From Flavobacteriales bacterium (GTDB taxonomy: Bacteria > Bacteroidota > Bacteroidia > Flavobacteriales > Flavobacteriaceae): a stretch of DNA of 27,068 nt. How positions within the stretch are numbered: the first letter of the stretch is position 1; every line of letters starts with the position of its first letter. The stretch covers positions 1 to 27,068 of the forward strand of contig JALVKK010000210.1 in assembly GCA_027033875.1 (NCBI GenBank), read 5' to 3'. The position numbers were made by a program, and so were the translations under genes. Positions 8,891-17,576 of the stretch are shown piece after piece. Below the pieces are notes generated by a model. The model saw nothing but the letters and a program-made list of their open reading frames with translations, had not been told where the DNA came from and searched no databases.

Positions 8891-10147
8891 TTATCCCCCC
8901 GTTCTTATCGCTTCAACAGGATCAAGACGTGCCGCCTTCCATGCAGGCCACAAACCGGCAAAAATACCTATGATTGATGATATTAATAGTCCTAAAATAA
9001 TATTTTGCAATGTCAATCGAATATCTATACTTTCCGAAACTTGAGAAACAATTTTTGTTCCTAACCATACCAAGAAAATACCAATCAAACCGCCAATCAT
9101 AGACAAAAACATCGATTCAAACAAAAATTGCCATAAAATAAATGATTTTTTTGCACCCAAAGCTTTTTGAATGCCAATCTGATTCGTCCGTTCTTTTACC
9201 GATACAAACATAATATTTGCAATTCCAAAAGCTCCGATTAAAAGCGAAAACAAAGCCAAAAAACCACCACCCAAACGTAATATTGATGTCAGTTTATCAA
9301 TTTGTTCTTTAACCGTATTGATATTATTGACAAAAAAATTATCAATTTCACCGGGTTGCAATTTTCTTTTTTGACGTAATAATATTCTAATTCGGTCAAC
9401 AACTTTCGTTATTTCAGCCGTGGGTTTAGGTGCAACAATAATAGCGGTAAATGATTTGTGCGGTACGACGATGCTCCGTGCAAAGTTGTCAGAAATAAAA
9501 ACTCTGCCGTCATTGCCCGGACCTATACTTTCTCCTTCTTTTTTCAACACACCTATCACTTTGAGTTTTTTGCCATAAATCCTGATAGTCTTGCCAAGAG
9601 CCGGTTGATCTGCAAAAAGCGCTTGTTTAATATCTGCTCCCAATACAACAACCGGCGAAGCCTTTTCTTCCTCGGCTTTGTTAAAAAATCTACCTGATGC
9701 AAATTCCAAAGTTTGAATATCCGGATACTCGGACCCGTCGGCAATTAATTCTGCTCCAAAAACCGATTCGCCTCCCGGTACGGTTAATTTGGTTGCAGGT
9801 AAAAAAACACGAAAGGTTATGGCTTTTACATCTGTACGTGATAATTTTTTTTGTAAAAATTTATATTCATCAAAAGTCGGAAAAGGAAAATTTTTTCGTT
9901 TCCAACGAGGCACATTTGACTGTCCCATAAAACTAACTTTTGTAATGTATAGTGTATTTTGTCCGAATTTATTCATTGAATTCATCACCGTTTGATTCAA
10001 CGCATCAATTGCCGAATAAATAGCTACAATTGAAAAAATCCCGACACTAACACCCAAAAGTGACAACAAAGTTCGTAACAGATTACTTTTTAATGATTTA
10101 CCGGCAAATTTCAAACACTCTACTTTTTCAAAAAATAATTTCCTCAT
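8891..10147 (-). CDS. MacB/FtsX-type ABC transporter permease
   Basis: A 418-residue inner-membrane protein with the MacB/LolCE-like plan. One N-terminal transmembrane segment follows NLLRTLLSLLGVSVGIFS (about 22-50), a large periplasmic MacB_PCD domain spans about 50-275, and three C-terminal membrane helices form the FtsX domain (about 285-410). VKERTNQIGIQKALGAKK is the coupling region, and it ends ARLDPVEAIR, the standard family C-terminus. The start at 10147 is preferred to an upstream ATG at 10195 because members begin shortly before the first helix. Such permeases work with a separate ATPase to move lipoproteins, peptides or envelope signals; no ATPase gene adjoins it here, so it is either an orphan or served from elsewhere. 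The substrate is unknown. Confidence 0.88.
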   Translation of the reverse strand: MRKLFFEKVECLKFAGKSLKSNLLRTLLSLLGVSVGIFSIVAIYSAIDALNQTVMNSMNKFGQNTLYITKVSFMGQSNVPRWKRKNFPFPTFDEYKFLQKKLSRTDVKAITFRVFLPATKLTVPGGESVFGAELIADGSEYPDIQTLEFASGRFFNKAEEEKASPVVVLGADIKQALFADQPALGKTIRIYGKKLKVIGVLKKEGESIGPGNDGRVFISDNFARSIVVPHKSFTAIIVAPKPTAEITKVVDRIRILLRQKRKLQPGEIDNFFVNNINTVKEQIDKLTSILRLGGGFLALFSLLIGAFGIANIMFVSVKERTNQIGIQKALGAKKSFILWQFLFESMFLSMIGGLIGIFLVWLGTKIVSQVSESIDIRLTLQNIILGLLISSIIGIFAGLWPAWKAARLDPVEAIRTGG

Positions 10148-10252
10148 AAAAACGTTAGCTAATTTACAAAATATAAAATTCAAAATACAAAACATTTTTG
10201 ACTAATGACGAAAAAAAATAAAAAATATTACAATATTCATCTAAATATTTCA

Positions 10253-10260
10253 TAAATTTG
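10253..10260 (+). promoter_or_regulatory. Bacteroidota-type -7 box of the mre-rod operon
   Basis: TAAATTTG is a perfect TAnnTTTG match 50 bases upstream of mreB. There is no clear -33 TTG. It is the only such box before the five-gene operon. Confidence 0.55.
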
Positions 10261-10309
10261 TAACTTTCATTCAAATAGGCATTTATTAATAAAACAAACA
10301 AACTGAAAA

Positions 10310-11338
10310 ATGGGATTTTTTAATTTTCTGACAGAAGAAATAGCCATAGATTTAGGTACAGCCAATACATTAATAATTCATAAAGATCAAGTCGTAGTAG
10401 ATAGTCCTTCCATTGTTGCCAAAGATCCAAGAAAAAACGAATTAATTGCCGTAGGTCTTGATGCAGCATTAATGCAAGGCAAAACCAACCAAAATATTCA
10501 AATTATCAGACCTTTAAAGGAAGGTGTTATTGCCGATTTTGAAGCCTCCGAAATGATGATAAAAGAACTAATCAAAAGTATTCCTACCTTAAAAGGACGC
10601 TTATTTCAGCCGAAATTAAAAATGATAATTTGCATTCCATCCGGAATTACGGAAGTAGAAAAACGTGCTGTACGTGATTCTGCCGAAAAAGTTAATGCTA
10701 CAGAAGTATATTTGATTCATGAACCTATGGCGGCAGCTATAGGTATGGGCGTCGATATTACCAAACCCAAAGGCAATATGATAATTGATATAGGTGGTGG
10801 TACCACTGAAATTGCCGTAATAGCTCTCGGTGGCATAGCCGTTGAAAAATCCGTTAAAATTGCCGGCAACGTCTTTACCGAAGATATTAAATATTATATG
10901 CGGACACAACACAACTTGGATGTAGGTGAAAAAACCGCCGAACGTATTAAAATAGAAGTAGGTTCTGCTTTGGACGAACTTGAAAATGCACCGGAAGATA
11001 TTCCTATTCAAGGACGTGATTTGTTGACCGGTAAGCCAAAACAAATTATAGTTACATACAAAGAAGTTGCCAAAGCTATCGATAAATCATTACTGCGTGT
11101 CGAAGATGCTATCTTGGAAACTTTGTCAAAAACACCTCCGGAATTGTCAGCAGATATTTACAATTCCGGGATTTATCTTGCCGGTGGAGGCGCCTTATTG
11201 CGCGGATTAGATAAACGTATTTCGGCAAAAACAAATTTACCTGTTTATATATCAGAAGACCCTTTAAGAGCAGTTGTCAGAGGAACCGGAATAGCCTTGA
11301 AATATTTTAAAAAATATAAACCTATTTTGTTGCGCTAA
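10310..11338 (+). CDS. mreB: Rod-shape determining actin homologue MreB
   Basis: A 342-residue bacterial actin that polymerises on the inner membrane and positions lateral-wall synthesis. The nucleotide-binding motifs are clear: phosphate 1 IDLGTANTLI (12-21), connect 1 GVIADF, HEPMAAAIG, phosphate 2 DIGGGTTEIAV and adenosine motif LAGGGALLRGLD. The N-terminus MGFFNFLTEE is amphipathic and fits membrane binding. AGNVFTEDI replaces the more common AGD...DEAI or AGDEFTEDI of relatives, a mild divergence. It is the first gene of the mreB-mreC-mreD-mrdA-rodA operon, with 39 bases before mreC. Confidence 0.97.
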   Translation: MGFFNFLTEEIAIDLGTANTLIIHKDQVVVDSPSIVAKDPRKNELIAVGLDAALMQGKTNQNIQIIRPLKEGVIADFEASEMMIKELIKSIPTLKGRLFQPKLKMIICIPSGITEVEKRAVRDSAEKVNATEVYLIHEPMAAAIGMGVDITKPKGNMIIDIGGGTTEIAVIALGGIAVEKSVKIAGNVFTEDIKYYMRTQHNLDVGEKTAERIKIEVGSALDELENAPEDIPIQGRDLLTGKPKQIIVTYKEVAKAIDKSLLRVEDAILETLSKTPPELSADIYNSGIYLAGGGALLRGLDKRISAKTNLPVYISEDPLRAVVRGTGIALKYFKKYKPILLR

Positions 11339-11377
11339 TTAATTTGTGTATGTAATCCTATTAAATTTTCGGGCTAA

Positions 11378-12184
11378 ATGATTAGATTATTACGATATCT
11401 CTCAAACAAACAAAGTTTTTTAATTTTTGTTTTTTTAGAACTAATTGCCTTTATTTTAACCATAAAAACACATGATTATGCCCAATTAAAATTACATAAT
11501 TTTCAAATTGAATTTGCCGGTGCTGTAAACAATACGATACATACAGTTGAAAAACATTTTTATCTAAAATCATATAACAAAAAATTACTCAAACAAAATG
11601 CTAAGTTACTTGAACAATTGCAACATAAAATACCTGACATAACTACTTTACCTGCTTCAATACCAGATCAATATACTTATATTCCGGCATTTGTTATCAG
11701 TAATCAATGTAGCTTGCAACATAACACTTTACTTATCAATAAAGGTGAAATTGACGGCATACAACCGGACTCCGGCGTTCTTTCTACAAACGGTATTATC
11801 GGAGTTGTACAAAAAACTTCAAAACACTATGCTAAAGTTATTTCCATTTTAAATAAAAATTTGAAAATTAATGTAGCTCTAAAACATTCAAACTATTCAG
11901 GATTTTTGCAATGGTCAGGCAAAGACCCCAACAGTTTTGAGGTAATTGATTTGCCGGTAAACGCCCCTATAGAGATAGGTGATACAATTATCACAGGTGG
12001 TATGTCCGGTATCTTTTCAAAAGGTATCCCTATCGGTAGAATTACCGGATACCAATTGGTACACGGACAAAAAAGCTATGAAATACATATCAAAAGTTTT
12101 ACCGATATGACTTCCCTAGGACCTGTCTATATCATCAAAAACCGTTTTAAATCTGAAATAGATTCTTTAAAATATAATAGATAA
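11378..12184 (+). CDS. mreC: Rod-shape determining protein MreC
   Basis: A 268-residue bitopic inner-membrane protein. One transmembrane helix (about 13-30, SFLIFVFLELIAFILTI) is followed by a short coiled coil (about 50-78, rich in Lys/Leu/Gln), then the paired beta-barrel periplasmic domains with the family motifs LLINKGEIDGIQPDSGV, GIIGVVQKTSKHYAKVISI and GDTIITGGMSGIFSKGIPIG. MreC binds and activates PBP2 and forms filaments along the wall. It lies between mreB and mreD, 4 bases before mreD, so it is co-transcribed. Confidence 0.95.
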   Translation: MIRLLRYLSNKQSFLIFVFLELIAFILTIKTHDYAQLKLHNFQIEFAGAVNNTIHTVEKHFYLKSYNKKLLKQNAKLLEQLQHKIPDITTLPASIPDQYTYIPAFVISNQCSLQHNTLLINKGEIDGIQPDSGVLSTNGIIGVVQKTSKHYAKVISILNKNLKINVALKHSNYSGFLQWSGKDPNSFEVIDLPVNAPIEIGDTIITGGMSGIFSKGIPIGRITGYQLVHGQKSYEIHIKSFTDMTSLGPVYIIKNRFKSEIDSLKYNR

Positions 12185-12188
12185 AACC

Positions 12189-12695
12189 ATGAGTTTTCGT
12201 ATTAAATATATATTAATTCTCCTTGTTTTCTTGATTTTGCAAATTATTTGGTTTAATCATATTCGGCTTTTCAATCATTTTACACCGATTGTTTTCATTT
12301 ATCCCTTTTTAATATTACCTTTATCCAAAAGTGAATCTCTAAATTTATTTGCAGCTTTTGTTACAGGATTGATTATAGATTTAGTTTCAAATACAGGTGG
12401 TATTTTTGCAGCAACTGCCGTTTTTATTACTTATATGAGAAAAATTTATTTTATGGCATCAAAAAATCCTGTTCAAAAAATACAAGAAATTAACATTGGC
12501 AAAATCAATTCCTTGCAAAAAATTATTTATTTTGGGGTTTTTATTTCACTGGCGCACATTATGATTTTTTTTCTAGATGCCTTTAACGCCGGATTGGTTA
12601 TTTCAAAATTACAAAGTATTCTGATTAATACAATTATCAGTTTAATATTTATTATTTTTTTCGATCTTATTTTTTTTAATCCCGCTAAAAAATGA
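12189..12695 (+). CDS. mreD: Rod-shape determining protein MreD
   Basis: A 168-residue, very hydrophobic inner-membrane protein with about five predicted transmembrane segments and the usual MreD size. Sequence similarity in this family is weak, so the call leans on position (after mreC, before the PBP2 gene) and topology. The GLIIDLVSNTGGIFAATAVFITYM stretch, seen here as GLIIDL then a small-residue turn, is typical. Its last four bases (ATGA) form the start of the PBP2 gene, implying translational coupling. Confidence 0.92.
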   Translation: MSFRIKYILILLVFLILQIIWFNHIRLFNHFTPIVFIYPFLILPLSKSESLNLFAAFVTGLIIDLVSNTGGIFAATAVFITYMRKIYFMASKNPVQKIQEINIGKINSLQKIIYFGVFISLAHIMIFFLDAFNAGLVISKLQSILINTIISLIFIIFFDLIFFNPAKK

Positions 12696-14560
12696 ATCAA
12701 AAAGCCATTGTTGTTATTTTCTTGATTCTACTAACATCCATAACTATTATCGGACGGCTTTTCTACTTGCAAATTTTAGACAAAGAATACAAAGATTTAG
12801 CTCTTAAAAATGCCGTCAAAAAAGAATATATCATACCGGAACGCGGTTATATTTATGATAGAAACAAAAAACTGTTAGTCAGCAATTTACCTATTTATGA
12901 CATTATGGCGATTCCGAAACAAATGAGAGCATTTGATACTATCGAATTCTTAAAATATACCGGAATTAATAAAGAAACACTTATTAAAGCCTTAAAACGT
13001 GCTAAAAAATATTCACGTAGTAAAGCCTCTTTGATTGTACCCAAACTTTATAAAAATGAGATTGCTCTACTACAAGAAAAAATATACAAATTTCCGGGAT
13101 TTTTTATTCAAAGACGTGCCATTAGGAAATATCATACCAAATCTGCCGCCAATGTATTGGGTTTTATTCGTGAAGTCAACGAACGTGAACTCAAAAAAGA
13201 CCCGTTTTATATGCCGGGTGATTTAATAGGAAAAGCAGGTGTTGAAAAATCTTACGAAAAAGTACTTCGGGGCAAAAAAGGGGTTCGTTATTTTCTCACA
13301 GACAAATTTAACCGGAAAATAGGACGTTATAAAAACGGAAAATATGACACACAATCGGAAGTAGGAAAAGATTTGCAATTGAGTATTGATATTGACTTGC
13401 AAATTTTTGGTGATTCATTGATGCAAAACAAACGTGGCGCTATCATTGCCATAGAACCGGCAACCGGTGAAATATTAGCTTTGGTAACAGCACCGAGTTT
13501 TCCGCCGGAATTTTTAAGTGGACGCAACAGTTCAAAAAATTTTAACAAACTTTTCAGAGATAAAATAAACAATCCTTTACTGGACCGCGGATTGCAAGGG
13601 GAATATCCGCCCGGTTCTCCTTTTAAAATGCTCAACGGACTAATAGGTTTACAAGAACAAGTCATTGAACCTTGGACAGGTTTTGTGTGTAATCACGGAT
13701 TTTCATACGGCAGGCATAGTCATATGTATTGTCACTGCGGCGCCAACGGTAGAAAGGTTCATCTGCCTTGGGCTATCGAACGCTCTTGTAATACGTTTTT
13801 TTCAAAATCTTATCTCAATATCATTAAAAAATATGCTACAACTGCCGAAGGTTTAAATGTTTGGCACGACTATTTAGCTCGTTTCGGTTTGGGACATTAT
13901 CTGCATACCGATTTGCCTGTCGGTTCCAAAGGATTTATTCCGGATAGTAAATTTTATGACCACTATTACGGCAAAGGACGCTGGTATGCCAGTTATACCA
14001 TTTCAAACGGTATCGGACAAGGCGAAGTCCTGACAACTCCTATCCAATTGGCTAATGTCGCTGCAGCTATTGCCAACAGAGGCTACTATTATACACCGCA
14101 TATTATCAGACGAATTAACGATAGTCAAAAAGATATAGATTCCTTTTACCTTAAACCGAAGCAAACAGGTATAGATGCGAAATATTTTAAACAAATCATT
14201 GACGGAATGGCAGCAGTGTATAAATACGGTACCGCCAGAAACAGCCAATTGCCGGATATAGAATTGTGCGGTAAAACCGGAACCAGCGAAAACAAAACCC
14301 GTATTAACGGTAGAATCATCAAATTACCTGATCATTCAATTTTTATGGCATTCGGACCTAAAGACAAACCAAAAATCGCTGTTACCGTTTTTGTTGAAAA
14401 CGGCGGATACGGCGCCACGGTTGCCGCCCCCATTGCTACTTTGATTATAGAAAAATATTTGCGCGGTAATATCACTCGTACAGACCTGCTGAACCGTGTA
14501 TTAAAAACGGATTTAACATATATTTATCCAAAAATAAATCATAATAAAAATGAACAGTAG
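12692..14560 (+). CDS. mrdA: Penicillin-binding protein 2 (elongasome transpeptidase)
   Basis: A 622-residue class B PBP that cross-links nascent lateral-wall peptidoglycan with its SEDS partner RodA. One N-terminal membrane helix (about 4-26) precedes the pedestal domain with IPERGYIYDRN and NVLGFIREV. The transpeptidase domain has SxxK as Ser309-Pro-Phe-Lys312, SxN as Ser365-Cys-Asn367 and KTG at 528-530 (CGKTGTSEN). Between SxxK and SxN lies a Cys/His-rich segment (Cys333, His335, His342, His344, Cys347, His348, Cys349), a possible metal site; E. coli PBP2 has been reported to bind zinc in this region. It overlaps mreD by 4 bases and rodA by 11. Confidence 0.96.
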   Translation: MNQKAIVVIFLILLTSITIIGRLFYLQILDKEYKDLALKNAVKKEYIIPERGYIYDRNKKLLVSNLPIYDIMAIPKQMRAFDTIEFLKYTGINKETLIKALKRAKKYSRSKASLIVPKLYKNEIALLQEKIYKFPGFFIQRRAIRKYHTKSAANVLGFIREVNERELKKDPFYMPGDLIGKAGVEKSYEKVLRGKKGVRYFLTDKFNRKIGRYKNGKYDTQSEVGKDLQLSIDIDLQIFGDSLMQNKRGAIIAIEPATGEILALVTAPSFPPEFLSGRNSSKNFNKLFRDKINNPLLDRGLQGEYPPGSPFKMLNGLIGLQEQVIEPWTGFVCNHGFSYGRHSHMYCHCGANGRKVHLPWAIERSCNTFFSKSYLNIIKKYATTAEGLNVWHDYLARFGLGHYLHTDLPVGSKGFIPDSKFYDHYYGKGRWYASYTISNGIGQGEVLTTPIQLANVAAAIANRGYYYTPHIIRRINDSQKDIDSFYLKPKQTGIDAKYFKQIIDGMAAVYKYGTARNSQLPDIELCGKTGTSENKTRINGRIIKLPDHSIFMAFGPKDKPKIAVTVFVENGGYGATVAAPIATLIIEKYLRGNITRTDLLNRVLKTDLTYIYPKINHNKNEQ

Positions 14561-15812
14561 CAGAAAAGCAAGTATATTTGATTATGATTGGATCAGCGTT
14601 TTGCTGTATAATTTGCTTGTGTTTATAGGCATTGTCAGTATTTATTCGGCTACTTACAATCAAGAACACACAAATATTTTGCAAAGCTTCTACGGCAAAC
14701 AAGCCCTTTGGCTTGCTTTTAGTTACATTTTTGTTATTCTATTGAGTTTTACTTCAATAAAAAATATCAAAAATAATGCTTCTTTGTTATACCTTATCGG
14801 AATTGTTTTACTGATTTTGGTTTTGATTGCCGGTGCTAATATCAACGGCAACAGATCTTGGTTCCGATTTGGCAGTTTCAGTATTCAGCCGGCAGAATTC
14901 GGTAAATTGCTAACGGTTTTAGGCTTGGCAAAATTGCTGACAGAACCGGATTTTAAACTCACTAATTTTAAAAACTTTTTGCAAGCATCTGCTTTAATTT
15001 TAGTACCTGTTTTGCTTATTTTACTGCAACCTGACTTAGGCTCTGCCATTATTTTTCTATCTCTGTTTTTGGTTTTTTACAGAGACGGTTTAAGTATAAT
15101 GTATTATCTATTGGCAATTTTAATCACAGTACTATTTGCTACAACCATTTATTTCGGACAACAAAAAATTTTACCCGTAACAATAGGTGTTTTTATTCTT
15201 ATCAATATGATTACTTATTTAATATTAAAAAAAATATTTTGGATACCCGCTCTATTTATTTTATCCGTTTCAATATTGAGTATATTGGGAACGGATTTTA
15301 TTTTTCACAAAGTTTTAAAATCGCACCAACGTAACCGGATTGAAATTGTTTTGGGAAAGAAAAAAGATGATAAAGGCACCGGGTACAATTTAAAACAAGC
15401 CTTAATTGCCATTGGTTCCGGCGGATTGAACGGTAAAGGTCTGCTAAAAGGCTCACAGACCAAAGGTAATTATATTCCCGAACAACATACCGATTGGATT
15501 TTGACCGTTATCGGTGAACAATGGGGTTTTCTCGGCACACTAACAGTTGTATTGCTCTACACTTTTTTAATCATTCGATTGGTCTTTTTGGCCGAACGAC
15601 AAAAACAAAAATTTTCGCGTATCGTCGGATACGGATTAATCGCCATTTTGTTTGCTCATTATGCTTTGAATATGCTGATGGTTATCGGTCTTTTTCCTAC
15701 TATCGGTATTCCTTTGCCTTTTTTAAGCTACGGTGGCTCTTCTCTTTGGGGATTTACCTTACTTTTGTTTATCTTTTTAAAATTTGATGCACACCGCGTC
15801 GAAGATTGGTAA
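14550..15812 (+). CDS. rodA: SEDS peptidoglycan glycosyltransferase RodA
   Basis: A 420-residue polytopic SEDS protein that polymerises glycan strands from lipid II with PBP2. SEDS signatures are NRSWFRFGSFSIQPAEFGK (about 101-119), LQPDLGSA (160-166), the long periplasmic loop with GSGGLNGKGLLKGSQ and PEQHTDW, where Asp315 corresponds to the catalytic Asp of characterised RodA, and GIPLPFLSYGGSS near the end. About ten membrane helices are predicted. It is slightly longer than E. coli RodA (370), with an extra hydrophobic stretch around 185-250. It is the last gene of the operon, convergent with menD with only 8 bases between stops and no clear terminator. Confidence 0.96.
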   Translation: MNSSRKASIFDYDWISVLLYNLLVFIGIVSIYSATYNQEHTNILQSFYGKQALWLAFSYIFVILLSFTSIKNIKNNASLLYLIGIVLLILVLIAGANINGNRSWFRFGSFSIQPAEFGKLLTVLGLAKLLTEPDFKLTNFKNFLQASALILVPVLLILLQPDLGSAIIFLSLFLVFYRDGLSIMYYLLAILITVLFATTIYFGQQKILPVTIGVFILINMITYLILKKIFWIPALFILSVSILSILGTDFIFHKVLKSHQRNRIEIVLGKKKDDKGTGYNLKQALIAIGSGGLNGKGLLKGSQTKGNYIPEQHTDWILTVIGEQWGFLGTLTVVLLYTFLIIRLVFLAERQKQKFSRIVGYGLIAILFAHYALNMLMVIGLFPTIGIPLPFLSYGGSSLWGFTLLLFIFLKFDAHRVEDW

Positions 15813-15820
15813 AATTTCTA

Positions 15821-17488
15821 TCAATTAACCGCCGAAAAATAGGCTTTCAAAATTCCTGCATTATCGACTGCTTTGGTATCTATTTCCAATATTTGCGGTT
15901 GATCATTTTTGTCAAAAAAACTTCTGATTGCAAATTCTAAATTTATCAAGTTATCGACCTTTTGATATCCGAAATGAAACATTTTAGCAAAATACAAAGC
16001 CTCATAAGGTTGTTTGGTTACAAAAAATTCATCAAGTGCAGATGTTTGAGAAGGTCCGGGTATAAAATTAAATATTTCACCGCCACCGTTGTTGATGATA
16101 ATAATTTTATAATTATCCGGCATATATGCATGCAATAAGCCGTTACTGTCATATAAAAATGAAATATCTCCGGTAACTAACAATACCGGTTTGTCAGAAA
16201 CAAAAGCTGCTCCGGTTGCCGTTGATACACTACCGTCTATACCACTGGTGCCACGATTGGCAAAATGGGTAATATCCGGCTGGTAATCAAACAATTGTGC
16301 ATAACGAACCGTTGAACTGTTGCCCCATTGCACGATATAACCGGCAGGGATATTTTGACTAATAAGCTCAAAACTTTTCAAGTCTGAAAATCCGGTTTGC
16401 TGTAAGAATTGTTGATGTAGCAGTTTATGTTTTTGCTTGATATCGAGCCATTGTTGACGATAATCGGAAACTACCGGCTTTACTAAAAACAAAAACTGAC
16501 TTAGAAACATCTCGGGCGACGAATCAAAATGTTGGTTTAATACTTCAAAAGTATCGGGTGGTAAAGCGGTTTTTTCCACGTGCCAATGCTCTTTGGGTTG
16601 GTGTTTGCGCAAAAACTGCTTGACTTTTTTAGACACGATATTGCGCCCGATAGTCATCAAAATATCCGGTTTTAAGTCATTGAGTTGGTCGTCATCTAAC
16701 GAAAATATGGCTTGATCAATATTATTGATGAATTTGTCATGGGTAACATTGGCAATATTTTCAGTCAAAATGATGACCGACGGATCTTCTGCCAATTTGT
16801 TGAGTTGCAATTGCAAAAATTCCGACGATTTGTGTTGCCCGACCAAAATCATTTTTTGCTTGGACGCTTGCCATTTTTGTTCAAATTGTTCTAAAAAAGC
16901 TACCTCGTAAATTTTGCCGGAAAATTCCGTTTGAATATTTCCTATATCAGGTAAATCTTTTTCAACAGTTTGATAAAGCGGCTCGTCAAAAGGCATATTG
17001 ATATGCACCGGACCGCGTTGATTGATAGCGGTTTCAACGGCTGTTTTTATCTCTGATAAATCTTGTTCCGTTCCGGTTTCAGACAAAGTAGTGTTATACC
17101 AACTGTGATTTTTAAATACTTCATGCTGTCTGATAGTTTGTCCTTCGCCTTGGTCAATCCATTTTTGCGGACGGTCGGCACTCACGACAATCAAAGGGAT
17201 ATGACTGTAAAAAGCCTCGGCAATAGCGGGATAATAATTGAGTAACGCCGACCCGGATGTGCAAACCAAAACCGACGGACGACCTGTTTGTTGCGCCATA
17301 CCCAAAGCAAAAAATCCCGCTACACGTTCATCAACTATACTCAAATTGTGAAACACCGGCTGATTGGTCAACTCAATAATCAAAGGCGCATTTCGCGAGC
17401 CGGGCGATATAATTATATCTCGTATGCCGGCTTTCAATAAAGCGGCTGATAAAAGTTGTGCAGTTGGTTTATCCGAATGTTTTTGCAT
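15821..17488 (-). CDS. menD: MenD, SEPHCHC synthase of menaquinone biosynthesis
   Basis: A 555-residue thiamine diphosphate enzyme condensing isochorismate with 2-oxoglutarate to give 2-succinyl-5-enolpyruvyl-6-hydroxy-3-cyclohexene-1-carboxylate. Visible features: ISPGSRNAPLI (about 27-37), the ThDP-activating Glu54 in VDERVAGFFALG, TSGSALLNYYPA, VSADRP, and the C-terminal ThDP/metal motif GDISFLYDSNG ... IIINNGGGEIF. Length matches the family. No other men gene is in the window. It has a promoter-like pair upstream and is convergent with rodA. Menaquinone dependence fits an anaerobic or microaerobic respiration, which is inference. Confidence 0.95.
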   Translation of the reverse strand: MQKHSDKPTAQLLSAALLKAGIRDIIISPGSRNAPLIIELTNQPVFHNLSIVDERVAGFFALGMAQQTGRPSVLVCTSGSALLNYYPAIAEAFYSHIPLIVVSADRPQKWIDQGEGQTIRQHEVFKNHSWYNTTLSETGTEQDLSEIKTAVETAINQRGPVHINMPFDEPLYQTVEKDLPDIGNIQTEFSGKIYEVAFLEQFEQKWQASKQKMILVGQHKSSEFLQLQLNKLAEDPSVIILTENIANVTHDKFINNIDQAIFSLDDDQLNDLKPDILMTIGRNIVSKKVKQFLRKHQPKEHWHVEKTALPPDTFEVLNQHFDSSPEMFLSQFLFLVKPVVSDYRQQWLDIKQKHKLLHQQFLQQTGFSDLKSFELISQNIPAGYIVQWGNSSTVRYAQLFDYQPDITHFANRGTSGIDGSVSTATGAAFVSDKPVLLVTGDISFLYDSNGLLHAYMPDNYKIIIINNGGGEIFNFIPGPSQTSALDEFFVTKQPYEALYFAKMFHFGYQKVDNLINLEFAIRSFFDKNDQPQILEIDTKAVDNAGILKAYFSAVN

Positions 17489-17506
17489 AAATATTTAATC
17501 AGTATG

Positions 17507-17539
17507 CAAAAGTAAGATTTTTTTATTGCAAGCTGCCAA
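17507..17539 (-). promoter_or_regulatory. Bacteroidota -33/-7 promoter of menD
   Basis: TACTTTTG (17514-17507) matches TAnnTTTG, with TTG at 17539-17537, 22 bases upstream, slightly wider than ideal. The -7 box is 18 bases before the menD ATG. Confidence 0.55.
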
Positions 17540-17576
17540 GTAAAGTAAATATACAAGGGATATTTATATCTGATTT

